Positions 35,111-46,699 of a DNA stretch of 64,000 nucleotides are shown here, piece after piece (position 1 is the first letter of the stretch; each line of letters starts with the position of its first letter). Source of the stretch: Vandiemenella viatica (lineage: Eukaryota > Arthropoda > Insecta > Orthoptera > Morabidae); contig CM061918.1 of NCBI GenBank assembly GCA_031002005.1, forward strand, positions 64,204,531-64,268,530, written 5' to 3'. The translations under genes were made by a program, and so were the position numbers. The notes beneath the pieces were generated by a model. It worked only from the letters and a program-made list of their open reading frames with translations, was not told the DNA's origin and ran no database searches.

Positions 35111-35615
35111 ATATTGCAACAGTATTATTGCAGAATAATATTAAGTTGTCCTGCATGGGTCTTTCAGTCTTTTTTCTCCAGACCTCCCAGTCTTCTGCTG
35201 TTCTCAAGGTTTCCTCATCTTATCGTGGATGCTTTACAAAGGCCAAGGTTTAAAACCCTCGCATTCTTATTCCTACACTAACTTTCATCACACTGGCAAC
35301 AGCTTTTGCAAACATTCTTTTCTTGTGCTTTGTCCAATCCAGTTCATTTTGCTCTTCTTTATCTTAGGTCCTTTCTTCAACTACCATTCTTATAGTCTCT
35401 TTATCCGATACACCACATTTCAGATTTGAAGACATAAAAATATAAGAACAATTTTGATAGATTTCTTCTGCCATTAGTGCCATACCAACAATAAAGAGAA
35501 AGTAGGTTTCATTTGTAACACGAAACTGTTTAGAGATGTATTTGTGTACTTTTGACTGTTAATATTTCATTGTGATGTCTCAATAAATATGGATAGTTAT
35601 CTTTTTAAATAAAAA

Positions 35616-35815
35616 TGGGGTTAAGGCGTCTGACTGGGGAGGGAAAGGTTCCAGGTTCGAATTCCGCTTTAGGCTGTGATTATGAAAGGAACTTATACGT
35701 CCTTCATCTCCATCGTATGACTTTGTGCTTGTGAAGCAAGCCAGAACACTTAATGTTTTTGTGGTTCGGATTCCCCTTCAGAGTATATCCGCATAATCTA
35801 TTGTAAAACTATTTA
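35616..35815 (+). repeat. SINE-B, with tRNA-like head
   Basis: The head reads GGGTTAAGGCGTCTGACT and CCAGGTTCGAATTCCG. The body follows with CTTGTGAAGCAAGCCAGAAC, GTGGTTCGGATTCCCC and related words. It is on the plus strand, with a degraded 3' end. Confidence 0.65.
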
Positions 35816-35819
35816 ACGT

Positions 35820-37725
35820 CAAAATGAGTGCAGAATAAAGTGTAGTATTCCAGACGAAGGAATCTATCAGTTCGCAAGCCCTTTCCGAGTGCTACACATC
35901 TTGTAGATGTTTTGATTCATTAATGTTCAGTATATGGGGGGGGGGGGGATTTTTAAGCTTATAATGCAAAGAGGTGATTTTTACTCAATTGGCTTCAGAG
36001 TTTTTATCTAGTAGCATTTAATATCAATTTTATAGTTTACCAACGCTGCGTCATAGTCAAACATTTATTAGGATTTTAATTAATCGAAAGTTTCTGACTG
36101 AAGATTGTGCTGCTTTAGTTTAAATACATGTTTAGAAGCAATTCTTCCGTAGCTACAGCTTTTTTTTTTAGAATATCTGTATTACTGAACGGTTAATCAG
36201 CTCAGGGGTTATAACTAAAGCCGAATTATTAAAGTTGTGTATTGTGACATTGAAGCACGGAGTTGTTAGTTACTCTGAATTAATTAAGTTGCTCGTTTGA
36301 CTTGGTAGTATCGACACTGGATGCTAGTGACATCTGGCGGCAGGACGTTTAAGCAAGCCTTCACCTGGGAGGAATGAAATTTGTAAGTTTTTAAAGTTTT
36401 CTGCTAATCATCACTTTGAAAAATGCATTTATTTCGTCCTGTATTGAACTCAGATTAGTACGGGAATGTAAGACGATGTTAATCGATTGTATGTTGAATT
36501 TCCGATTTCGTTGAAGAGCATTTAAATGACGGAGTATGAAAGAAAGCTGTTTTGTATCATCTATGAATTTTAGTTCATATTAATTATCTGTGAATTATCA
36601 TCTGTGACTAAATGACAGTCGCATGCGATCCAGAAATTCTATTTCGTCTAATTGATAGTTCTGTAAGATGCAACTGTTTTATGAATGCATTTTTGACAGT
36701 TTTAATTTTACTGCCAACTTGGTATGTATCTTTTAATCATTTATTTTGTTTTCCGTATATCTTCTTGTGTCGTCAGCATTTCGATTGGTCTGTAGCTCAT
36801 TCTAAGAACGAAAGTCCTGCCACTGCATCTGCTCATTGTGGTCATTTTGTATAAAATCTATTCCAGTTGTTATTTCTTGAAGGAACTACTTGTCCCAAGA
36901 ACGGATGGTTCTTTTGTTCTGGACATTTTTACACACGTTCCTTGCACCTTTTTATTATTGGCATCAAACACATACTTCGCATGTCAAGAGACTACGAGCA
37001 TCTCAGTTTTGATTAATCCGTTCACAGTTATTTTCATTATATTTCTACACGAGGCCCAATTCTTTGATTTTTCACTTTAAACTTTTTTGTATGAAAGATG
37101 TAACAATCAATTCACATAACAACTGTACCTCTTTCAAAGCATAACTTACCCGTGAGTAGCCGTGAAATCATCTTAAGTCTATTGCCAATTAACGGAATTG
37201 AAAATTTCAGAATTACCGCTCATAAATTGCTCTTTAACTGCAAAACGTTGCGTTTACACGGGGTCAAAAGCGCCTTCTAAAGCGGAGTCATATACTTGAG
37301 TTTTATGGTTTTAATAAGGGAGTTCAGTACTGTAAATGAAGCTCATTACCGCTAACGCAGCTCCATGCAGATATATAATGACCACTCAGACACGCCTTTA
37401 GACTTAAGTACTTATTTTCTGAGGGTTTTATGGCTCGTCCAAGACGTGGTCTTTAAGGGCGGGTGAAAGATTAACGACTAAGAATGACAAGGGAGGAAAT
37501 CGGCCTCGGATATGCGCTTGAAATCGTTTAGGAGAAGCGCAGACACGTGGTGGGCCTTTCACTGCAGACCGGATGTCCGGGTTTGATCCCTGAAAAGGAT
37601 ACGGGATTTTTTTTCTTTTGGCATTGAATGTCCGTAACGATTCCTATGACCAACTCCAAACTGCTGTAAGATCACTACCCATCCAAATAGTCCCATGATA
37701 TCGACAAGACGACATACAGTAAACA
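35820..37725. other. No gene recognised
   Basis: I found no supported exon or named repeat. A tRNA-like B-box, GGGTTTGATCCC, near 37577 may be another SINE head. Confidence 0.4.
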
Positions 37726-37727
37726 TA

Positions 37728-38370
37728 CCGGGTGTTTCAAAAGTGACCAGTGTATTTGAAAAATCAATAAAAACTAAACGGGTAGCGATAGAAATACACC
37801 GTTTGTTGCAATATGCTTGGGACAACAATAAATTTTCAGGCAGACAAACTTTAGAAATTAGTTACAATTTTCAACAACAGATGGCACTGCAGGAGATTTG
37901 GAAGATTTCCGGAATGAACATTTCGATGGTCGTGTGATTGCTTTGGGCTCTTCCACACATACAGGAAGTGCGTGGATTGGCCTCCCTATTCGCCAGATGT
38001 GAACCCCTGTGACACTTGAAAGACCAGGTGTACCGCCACAATCCAGAAACAACTGAACAACTGAAGCAGTACATCTCTTCTGCATGTGAAGCCATCCAGC
38101 CTGACACGTTTACAAAGGTTTCTGGTAATCTCGTTCAGAGACTACGCCATATTATTGCTGCGCATGGTGGATATGTGGGAAATATCGTACTTTAGATTTT
38201 TTAAACTGCAGTGCCATCTATTGTTGAAAATTGTAACTAAATTCGAAAGTTTGTCTGCCTGAAAATTTACTGTTGTCCCAAGCATATTGCAACAAACGGC
38301 GTATTTCTATCGCTGCCCGTTTAGTTTTTATTGATTTTTCAAATATACCGGTCGTTTTTGAAACACCCTG
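37728..38370. mobile_element. Mariner-type element with 165 bp inverted repeats, internally deleted
   Basis: The two ends, 37728-37892 and 38206-38370, are inverted copies 165 bp long with only scattered differences. They start (C/A)(C/G)GGTGTTTCAAAA and end ATGGCACTGCAG. TA flanks both sides (37726-37727 and 38371-38372). The 313 bp between them is the tail of an IS630/Tc1/mariner transposase. The unusually long, matched repeats suggest derivation from a larger element or a fold-back rearrangement. Confidence 0.9.
37963..38195 (+). pseudogene. Mariner-type transposase C-terminal fragment
   Basis: The plus strand gives WPPYSPDVNPCDT, the block around the third catalytic acidic residue of mariner-type DDE/D transposases. 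After a short deletion and frameshift it gives LKDQVYRHNPETTEQLKQYI and then RHIIAAHGGYVGNIVL and TAG. The usual phenylalanine and tryptophan residues between CD and LKDQVY are lost. The N-terminal helix-turn-helix domain is absent. Confidence 0.85.
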
Positions 38371-38439
38371 TATATAAAATGATTTGGAATCTTAATGGTC
38401 AATATTTAACATAATTTAATTACGATAGTGCATAAGCCA

Positions 38440-38895
38440 CACTGGAAATTTCTCTACATAACCATTTTCTTATTTCTTCATTTTTATCCTAAATTTCCAA
38501 CCACCAACTTTTGCCCTTTACAAATTTTAAATTCTTTGTGTTTTTTTTTTCCAACCCCTCTCTCAGTTACCTACGAAACAAAATTATCCCACACCCCTGT
38601 GTCTGATATGAAATGCCAGCTTGTGATCATGGTCATCTCTTCCGGTCCACGGATTACCCCTAATTCCTCTGCCAATATCAAATGACCATCGCCAATACAC
38701 TCCTAGCACCAGTCTTCTGTCATTCAATGACGCATAATCAAACGATTGTATCTCCTTTTGCTGATTGTGTTCTGCGGTAAATTCCACAAATAAATCTAGC
38801 TGCCCTCCTTTGCACCTCCTACAACTTCTGTATTTGATACAAAATTTGTGCGTCCCATACCCCAACATTTTGAAGCAATGATCAGCCAAAGGTTT
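38440..38895 (-). pseudogene. LINE reverse transcriptase C-terminal relic (copy 3)
   Basis: The minus strand keeps VWDAQ, EVQRRAARFICG, NDRRLVLGVYWRWSFDIGRG and GRDDHDHKLAFHIRHRGVG segments in order, matching the lineage at 2907-3384. Stops and frame changes interrupt it. Confidence 0.75.
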
Positions 38896-38929
38896 TGAAA
38901 CCCAGTTCCGTCACTTTTCTGGTAGGCTA

Positions 38930-40410
38930 AATCCCCTTATTATCTCTCCAACAAAGGAAGAAATTTAAAACATCTTCCTACCCCCTGACCAACGAACTTT
39001 ACTATAAAATATCATGACAAGATATTTACACTTAATGTTTTCAACAACAGTTTACATGCTCTGAAACTGGCCCTCAAGAGACAAATTACAAAATCACAGA
39101 GGTTAAACAAATTGATGCGATGGCCGAATGTCTGAAAATTTTAAAATATCCTATGTTTTTCCAACAGTGGTAGAATAAATGGAAACAAAGTTTCGACCGT
39201 CATTTGACTACGGTACTACCGAGGTATTTAACACTCTGTATCCTTTTTACACGTTCATTGGCTGACCACTGGGCGCCATTCAGCGGTTGCACAGTAAAAA
39301 CATCATCAAATTGTAACAGTTCTTAATGTGAAGCCAGTGTGTTGACATCTAATGAGCCGATGATCGTCCATTACATCGCGCCTAATCCACGTGCATTCAG
39401 AAGATGGTTAAAGACCTCTGAAAATGTTCTGAAAACTTAAAACTGCACAGTTAAAACGGAAGACAACTTCACTCACTAAACACAAAAAATTATACTTCTT
39501 TATTCATTTATTTACGCCAATTACGTCAATTATGAAATTAAATGAACAGTCAGTGAGGCCTGCAAAATTCAGTTTTCGCAATGTCGGTAAGATTGCTGGG
39601 CATTTCGATAACATCTTTTCAGAATCATAATATTTTACCGCCACGAAATTGTACTTCTTTTGAATATATGTTGCAAAGTCTTCCTCAGAAGTTTTTTTTT
39701 ATTTTTTTTATTTAAGGAACCACACAATAGCTACTTCCTCCCGCGCCCGGCAAAGACATTACAACGATCGCTCGTTCTTTAGGTCTGCCAATCACAGACA
39801 ATATATAACAGTACCATAGCCCCAAAATACGTATTGTTTACCAAGGTCTGTATTTTCTGATTTATTATGAAGCAGATAAGATGTAACAAATCAGTTTAAG
39901 AGTAATACAACACAATGTCTTGAACTGTTCGAGTTCTCCGAGGATCTCCGATCGGTAAGAAAATAGTTCCAGAATATCAAAGCTAAAAAAACCCAGTCAC
40001 TTTATACAAAAGTCAAAGTATGTGCAATACCCGGTAGGCGTTTACTATGGAGGGTGTTACCCATCAATAGGAACGTCTGGGGGAGATGATCCGAGATGGT
40101 TTCCTGCTGCCTCCTACAGTAAATGATACCGTAACTGTTGATGATTGTCGTTACGGTCGACAGATCAAAGGAGGAAGAAAGCGAAGCGCATTGCCGGCCA
40201 ATCCAGATATGCTCTTCCGGAAGGTACCAATAGATCTGCCGAATTTTACTTCCCTATCCGCCAGACGGATCAACATCAACAGTGCAGTTTGTCTTCAGTC
40301 TGTACACACTACTGAGACTTTTGGGATTTAATCCAGAAGTTTGGAACGCAATCTGGTGATTAGGTATCGTGCACCATCACCACTTCCATGCTGTAGGCCA
40401 ATACAAGATG
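38930..40410. other. No feature recognised
   Basis: An 81-codon plus-strand frame at 40086-40331 has no domain I recognise. The rest has no supported exon or repeat. Confidence 0.35.
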
Positions 40411-40425
40411 TCTGACCTTTATGAC

Positions 40426-41610
40426 TAGGATTCAGATCTTTAGGACCAAAAAAATAGAGAAATATGAAGGCAAATATTACCCTAAAAACGGGTAAATATG
40501 ACCTGAAAATTACAAAATATGACCAAATATTTAAATTTCATATATATCAAAACATGCTCAATTACACATAACCTATTTTATTTCGTAGTGTCGCTTTCAT
40601 GTAGATAATTTGCTCCCGTGCATTCACTGCACCATTGGGAAGTTAAATTTTAAATCATTTTGTTGAAGTCAATTTAATTTCACATAATTTACTGAAAAGA
40701 ACTCTTTCATCTGTACTAAAATACGCCTCTCCAAATTCCCTTACGTAATTCTGTAACTTAGAACTTTCAGCAAATTTTGTTTTCGGTATTTCGGTACTCA
40801 CTGATCCACTGCAGATTTAAGGGGGCATCCATAAATTACGTGAGGTGAAATAGGGAATAGAAGGGGGGGGGGGTCTACGGAAATCTCACGTGAGGTTTGT
40901 GAAAAATTGTTGAAATGTAGAGCTAAAAAAAAAAGGTCTATGAAAGGCGATTTTCGTCGATAAGTGTAACTGGCTTTCGGGAGGGTAAGACCTAAAATAA
41001 AAAAAAAAAATCTCAAAAAGTTGCGAGGGTGATTTCCAGGGTGGTCTCACGGACCATCTCACCAGAGGGGGAGTGGGGTCCGGAAATCCGAAAAAAACAC
41101 TTCACGTAATTTATGGATGTTCCCTAACACTGGCCGCGAATTATTTTCAAAAGTTTTTCATTGAGATATTGATTGACGCGGATCGACACAGGCATGCTGC
41201 TGCTGCATTGTCGAGATTAAAAGGCAGGCGGAACATTAACGTTTTGAGAGTGACAATAATGCATAACTTTAATTCTTGACTGGTGAATTATGACATATTC
41301 AGCGTCAATTAATTTGGTTTTGCTCCAATGTATAATAGAAGTACAGTTCACAAATAATTATCTTAATTTCTACTAATCTATAGCTAGTGATTTCCCGGTA
41401 ATATTAAAAAATTATCAGATTTTCCTCAAAATATGACAATATAACCATTAATATTATTTTAATATGACCAAAACTAGGAAAATGGCCAAAATATGCATTT
41501 GTATGCTATATAAAATACAATCAGAAACGTTGAATCAATGTTTAATTCAGCATTACAGCTCAAAAAGTAGGCAGAAAAAAATATGACTTGTCCTAAAGAT
41601 CCGAACCCCA
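40426..41610. mobile_element. hAT-like element with nested MITE
   Basis: The ends TAGGATTCAGATCTTTAGGA and, in reverse, TGGGGTTCGGATCTTTAGGA are inverted repeats. The flanking octamers TTTATGAC and CTTATAAC match at six of eight positions, fitting an old hAT duplication. Subterminal regions repeat AAATATGACC-type words on both sides. No transposase frame was recognised. A MITE-1 copy is inserted at 40821-41124. Confidence 0.65.
40821..41124. mobile_element. MITE-1 (CCATAAATTACGTGA ends), copy 1, nested
   Basis: The ends GGGGGCATCCATAAATTACG and, in reverse, GGGAACATCCATAAATTACG are inverted repeats, flanked by TAA on both sides (40818-40820 and 41125-41127). The inside has ATCTCACGTGAGG, GAGCTAAAAAAAAAA, GACCTAAAAT and CTCAAAAAGTTG words shared by the other copies. 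TAA duplications suggest PIF/Harbinger mobilisation, which is an inference. Confidence 0.85.
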
Positions 41611-41873
41611 CTTATAACTGTTCCAATGTCTTTTCTAGTAAAACCTAACATTGAGCTTTCCCTAGCTCTTAGATCCGTACTAAGATTCATTTAGTGTCCA
41701 GATGTCACAGCCTTATGTCAGCACAGGAAGAATGCATTGGTCGAAAACTATTTTCTTTAGCTTTGTGGTTATATTGGATGTGAGGATAATAGAATGCCTC
41801 CCAAAATCTTGGCATCCCAGCTTGACGGAAAATTAGATCAGAAAAAAAAAAATAATTTCTGTAGAGGGCCTCC

Positions 41874-42253
41874 ATAAATTACGTGACGAGAAATGCGGAC
41901 TCGGAAGGAAATATCGCGCGAGCTTTGAAATTCTTGAAGAGGGCAGTAGAAATAAAAAAAGAGATCTACAACCCCCCCCCCTCTAAAATGAAGTGAGGTT
42001 TCGAGGGAGACCCCCTTACCAATCGACCTCGCAATTTTTTGAGACCTTATTTTTTGTTTTGTTTTTTTAGGTCTCAAGCTCCGAAGGTCGGTTTTGGTAC
42101 CAAAATACCTTTTTTCTTTTGCTCTACAATTCTATTAGAATTTCAAAACGTCACTTGAGATTTCCGTTGACCCCCGTCCCCCTTGGTGAGGTTTCTTCGG
42201 ACTACCCCCCCCTCCCTCCGCTATTTCACGTCACGTCATTAATGGACGACCCC
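41874..42253. mobile_element. MITE-1, copy 2
   Basis: The left end reads GAGGGCCTCCATAAATTACG, and the right end in reverse reads GGGGTCGTCCATTAATGACG. Internal blocks run in the opposite orientation to copy 1. The flanks are TAG on the left and TAA on the right. Confidence 0.75.
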
Positions 42254-42429
42254 TAAGGTCTAGAATCGACGGGGAATACGACCTTTGCGGGGAGGGGGGT
42301 AATAACCAACCTCGGAAAATCTCACGTCATCTTACGGGGGGGGGGGGGGAGGGGTCCGCCCAGATCTCACCAGAAAGGAGGGTATCCGGGATTCCGGAAA
42401 AACACCTCACGTAATTAATGGATAACCCC
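42254..42429. mobile_element. MITE-1, copy 3 (half element)
   Basis: The right half only: it has AATCTCACGTCATC, a G-run, CAGATCTCACCAGA, CCGGAAAAACACCTCACGTA and the end ATTAATGGATAACCCC followed by TTA. It directly adjoins copy 2. Confidence 0.7.
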
Positions 42430-42439
42430 TTACGGAACG

Positions 42440-43065
42440 ACTCGAAGGAGTGTTGGGGAAGGTTGATATTATGACTGGTAAACATCCGTGTCAGGGGGAA
42501 GTTGTTTTAACTGGCAGAAGATAGAGACGGATTCTTCCAAGTGGTTGCAAACGTCCGATGAATTTGATACACAAAGAAGAAGCGTCTGTCCTCGTTACTG
42601 CGAAAGCGTGGTCCTCGAGCGTCCGAGACGTGGCGGTGTTGACAAGGCGGCGTGTGTTGAGAGTGGAGCGGAGTGGCGACCACGAGGCGAGTAGCCCACC
42701 GCGCCGGCCTGCTTATCTGGATGAAAGTTGCTGAGCGAGTCGCCTCCCGTGACAAATCGTGTAACTGCGGTGGCCGGAATGCCAGCTGGCAGGTAGCAGA
42801 TGGTATCGCTCGGCATCCATCAGGAGCGCTACACGAATTGGACGTCATTAACGGCCACCCACACCCATACCAGAATCGACACGTCCACATGTCGGAAACC
42901 GATCCAGTTTTCGGTGATCCGACCAATATCGGAATGATCTTGCCTTCTGACGTACTGATCTTTTTAGATTTCTGATTAACAACTCTGATTTTCATCAGTC
43001 TTTCGATCGATTTTATGCAATACTCCATCACTTCGGTTCTTATCTGTTCATCACAACGAGCCCAC
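42440..43065. other. GC-rich spacer between MITEs with unassigned ORFs
   Basis: A 174-codon minus-strand frame (42507-43031) and a 100-codon plus-strand frame (42673-42975) overlap here. Neither shows a domain I know. The length of the minus frame in AT-rich DNA is notable, but both strands being open points to base composition. Confidence 0.35.
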
Positions 43066-43077
43066 TAGGGACCGTCC

Positions 43078-43429
43078 ATAAATTACGTGAGGGGGGAGGG
43101 GTCCGGAGAAATCTCACCAAGAGGGACGGGGGGGGGGGGGGGGGTCAACGGAAAAAATTTCACGTGAGGTTTTAGGAAATTTATATTGGATTATAAAGCT
43201 AAAAAAAAAATCTACAAATGACGCGAAACTCGATTTTAGGGGGGTATTTCGTCAAAAAGTGGGGGTGTTACCGGCTTTGGAAGGGTGAGACCTAAAAAAA
43301 AAAATGGTCTCAAAAAGTTGGGATTTCTATGGGGGGTCTCACGGACCAGATCTCGCCAGAGGGGGGGAGGGGAGGGAGGAGGTCCAGAAATCCGGAAAAA
43401 CACCTCACGTAATTTCTGGATGCCCCCCC
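43078..43429. mobile_element. MITE-1, copy 4
   Basis: The ends are GGGACCGTCCATAAATTACG and, in reverse, GGGGGGGCATCCAGAAATTA. The internal blocks have the same order as copy 1, with a 17-base G-run at 43128-43144. The flanks TAG and TAC are degraded. Confidence 0.8.
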
Positions 43430-43551
43430 TACAACCTGCGTTCTCAATTATCTGTTCATACAATTCAAAGAAACATATGCTCCAACGCACTATGTGCCCA
43501 TCACCCTACAACGAAGATGATCGGTATCGCGCAAGACCGAACACCTCGTAG

Positions 43552-43868
43552 GTAAAGCTAATTCTAGATTACGATTCATAGGTCGTATTTTGAAGAACTG
43601 TAAAGCTCATACAAAGGAAATAGCTTACACAACTCTAGTGAGTCCGCATTTGGATTACTGTTGTCGTGTTTGGAAATCGTATCGCAAGGGATTGATTGAC
43701 GCGTTAAGAAAAGTTCAGAGGAGAGTCGCTAGATTCATGACTGCTTGCTACAGTCCTTACGAAAGCGTCACAGAATTGATACAGAAGTTGGGCTGGGATT
43801 GTTTGGCAGACAGACGACATCGTTTTCGTTTGAATTTGATGGAGAATATGCGAAATTCTTTGATTTAG
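43552..43868 (+). pseudogene. LINE reverse transcriptase C-terminal relic (third type)
   Basis: The frame reads VGKANSRLRFIGRILKNC, then TTLVSPHLDYCCRVWKSY, then ALRKVQRRVARFMTACY and LGWDCLADRRHRFRLNLM before TAG. This is the VRPHLEY...VQRRAARF...LGWDSL..RR signature of CR1/jockey-group reverse transcriptases, nearly free of frameshifts over about 105 codons. It is better preserved than the other relics and differs from them in sequence. The catalytic region upstream is missing. Confidence 0.85.
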
Positions 43869-43869
43869 G

Positions 43870-44640
43870 AGTGCAATGGAATACTTCTTCCACCAACCTA
43901 TTTAGGTAGCAATGACATGCTTTTATGTATACTTTCTTTCTTCGCGCTATTCGGGATTGGAATGCACAGAATTAGGATTGGTGCTTAGCATCCTCTGCCA
44001 CCATCAATATTTGTGAATTGTAGTGTATGGATGTAAATTTACTTGATATTTCGAAGTTCTAGGCGAATTAGGTTGAAATTGGTTAACTTGTATAATGTTT
44101 AGCTGTGTATTTGACGTTTGTGACTCAAGAATAATAATTCCAGTCTTTGACTTCATCCGTAGTTATTTTCCTTCTGTTGTTCCCTCCACTAAGAATTAAA
44201 TCCCACACGTCTTAAAAGTTGCTCACTATCCTGTCAGTTTTATCTGTGAGATTATATCAAAAATTTCTTTCATCGCCCATGGTATACAAAATATTGTGAA
44301 TGTGCGAAACTTTTATTTAGACATTTGAGTTAATCTTAAAGTGTGTGCGTTTTTGAAGTCGCTTCTACCAAAATATGCATGTTGATTTTGTGCATATAAT
44401 GTTTTCGAAATTTCCCAAAATCCTTCCTGATTTACATAGTGGGTGTGTAGTATTACGATTGCTTAAAATCTGTATTTTTATAGTATTTTTTTTCTTTGTT
44501 TTAACTTTGCAATTATTGTAAAAGTAAAGTAAATAAAGCAGACGCGTATAGTACAATGGGCCTCGAGACAACGAAGAGTTGCTCGACCACATTAGTGACA
44601 GAATTTCAACTTGTCGCGCAATCCGCGTCTGTCTTGGTTA
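43870..44640. other. No feature recognised
   Basis: This is probably the 3' flank of the LINE relic and then AT-rich sequence. Nothing else is supported. Confidence 0.4.
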
Positions 44641-44815
44641 CCATAACCTAACCCGGTAATCCCAACAGGTAAAAGGGACATGCATGTTTAATCTGGAATC
44701 GGAGCAACAGAACGATCTAACGTACTGCACATCAACAAAATAAAATCATTGCCAGAGGTGAATGTCAGTTTTAAGGCTAATACAAAATTCCTGCTGAGAC
44801 CGGGAAAAGCCTACA
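44641..44815 (-). repeat. SINE-B body fragment
   Basis: In reverse it reads TTACCGGGTTAGGTTATGG at its 3' side and TTAAAACTGACATTCACCTC with TCCCGGTCTCAGCAGG on the head side. It is a diverged copy. Confidence 0.6.
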
Positions 44816-44819
44816 TTCT

Positions 44820-45605
44820 TTCATCGAAAAAATTATTGGCACAATATTTGAGTTTACTATCGATTATTGATCGTACAATCAAAATCACTCTTAATGGTAA
44901 ACAGTCTGAGAATTGTTTGAGAATAGTACTTCTTCATTGATTGTATTGACAGTTTCTGCTGTTTAAATTTCCATACGTAAAGCCCTAATTTTATAAATCG
45001 CATCGGGAAGTTAGCAAAATTTGACTCTCCACGATCTCATGTTCGGTTGCTCGCAGGAATATAGATCGTGGCTCAATTAACTTTAAATGTTACTTTAATA
45101 TTTCCTCATCACAATTAGGAAGTTACATCTTTCTGAATCTGATGACGTTATGAAATGAAGCTAAGGGGAGGAAGCTGTCTTATTAGATGCCTCATTTAGC
45201 TTTTGACGAACTCAATGCGGTGAGCTCAGTGGAAGCGATCTTGAAGACCCTGTGCGATAAGGACCTCCCGTCAGGAATCCTTATTAATGGTCTTGCTGGC
45301 GGGACACACGTTGAACACTGTGCCACAACATCCGGGACAAACATTGCAGGACAGTGCTCAGTAGTCTAGCTGGAACGAGATCGTATACAGACAGCTTCCA
45401 CTCCACTGACCAGGAGGCCCTAACTGTAACGCGACAAGCCTTAGCGTCTCTGGTAGGGCGCGTTCCCACGGCGCGTCCCTCGGCACGTGATTGTGGACGC
45501 CTTTCAACTTTGCCCCATATAAATTTGGTGTGGCCTTACAGTAGTAATGTGTGGGACCGCTACTCCATACAAAAAATGATACATTCCTTTTCTTCTTCAC
45601 CACAA
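44820..45605. other. No gene recognised
   Basis: Short frames near 45187-45611 lack recognisable domains. The 45190-45480 part is more GC-rich than its surroundings. Confidence 0.35.
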
Positions 45606-45609
45606 CATT

Positions 45610-46690
45610 AAGGGCATTTGATGAGTTTACTCATCATTAGCATGGTCAAATTTGGAAGTATGGTTCTACGGCCGCATGGCCTAGCTGACGCCAAGCATTT
45701 TATACCTAGTGGGGGAAGTGAAGTGAAGCCTTCCGTCTGTGAAATATGTAACTTTCTTCAACGTGTTATTAGATTGTTCGTGGTTTTATTAATATGATAA
45801 ATAACCAGTCCACCATACAGTTCATTTTACACTTATTTTTATTTTAAAATAAAACACGACGTCAAAGATACTACGTCAAAGATACTGGTTACATGCATAC
45901 ATACAATCCAGTGATTGCATACAACACTCCTACCACACACAATACAGTCCTTGGCCGTCGTAAATTGAGTCGATGAAAACTGTTTCTCTGTCTCGGATGT
46001 TTGCTTTATATAAGCTTCATCGAAATTTCTAGAACACTTCGAAGGATTCCGACAGATATTTCTCGAACAACAACAATACTTAAACAATTGAAACATATTG
46101 AAAATAATTAGAATTAATACGTAATCATTTACAATCAATACAAAATGGTCAGAAATGGAAATTAAAGATACTTAAACACACAATTATTCACAGAAATAAT
46201 TTTAAACGGTAGCAAATTGTTCTTTAGACATCGTAATTTGCGTTAATACTTGGAATTACCAACATATAAGGAATTCTCTTGCATAATTCTGATCATAAAC
46301 CTATTAAATGGCCCCTAAAAAATTTCTTTTCACAATACAAAGTCTATATACACTGATTTACAGTTAATTGAAAACCAAACATATTCAACCAAACTCTATC
46401 TTGCTACAATTGATTCATAAAATACAATTCCATTTAATTTTAGGTTTGAGGGCTGTTACAGTGTGATTAGTGTATATTTTTGTTTGTGAACTGTTTAGTT
46501 TATGAGACGGAGACTGAAGACAGTCCCGTCATTCGACTTGATGGCTGCGGAAAACCAACTAAAAACCGCAGTCAGGACGGCCGGTACGCGATGCGCCGGG
46601 CTTGTGCCCGGTCCTTTTGTATCTCCCCGATCTAGTGAGTGGCACCTCAGCACTTGAGACACCCTGGTGGGTCATGAGAAGTTATGCACT
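45610..46690 (-). repeat. SINE-C, copy 2, interrupted by about 0.7 kb
   Basis: 45610-45765 matches the outer part of SINE-C (GCATGGTCAAATTTGG, CCAAGCATTTTATACC, GTGGGGGAAGTGAAG). 46475-46690 matches the head part (GTTTAGTTTATGAGAC, GGCTGCGGAAAACCA, GTGCCCGGTCC). The intervening AT-rich sequence is absent from the copy at 23240 and is an insertion of unknown type; an ATTAG word occurs near both junctions. Confidence 0.6.
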
Positions 46691-46699
46691 GATGAAGTT

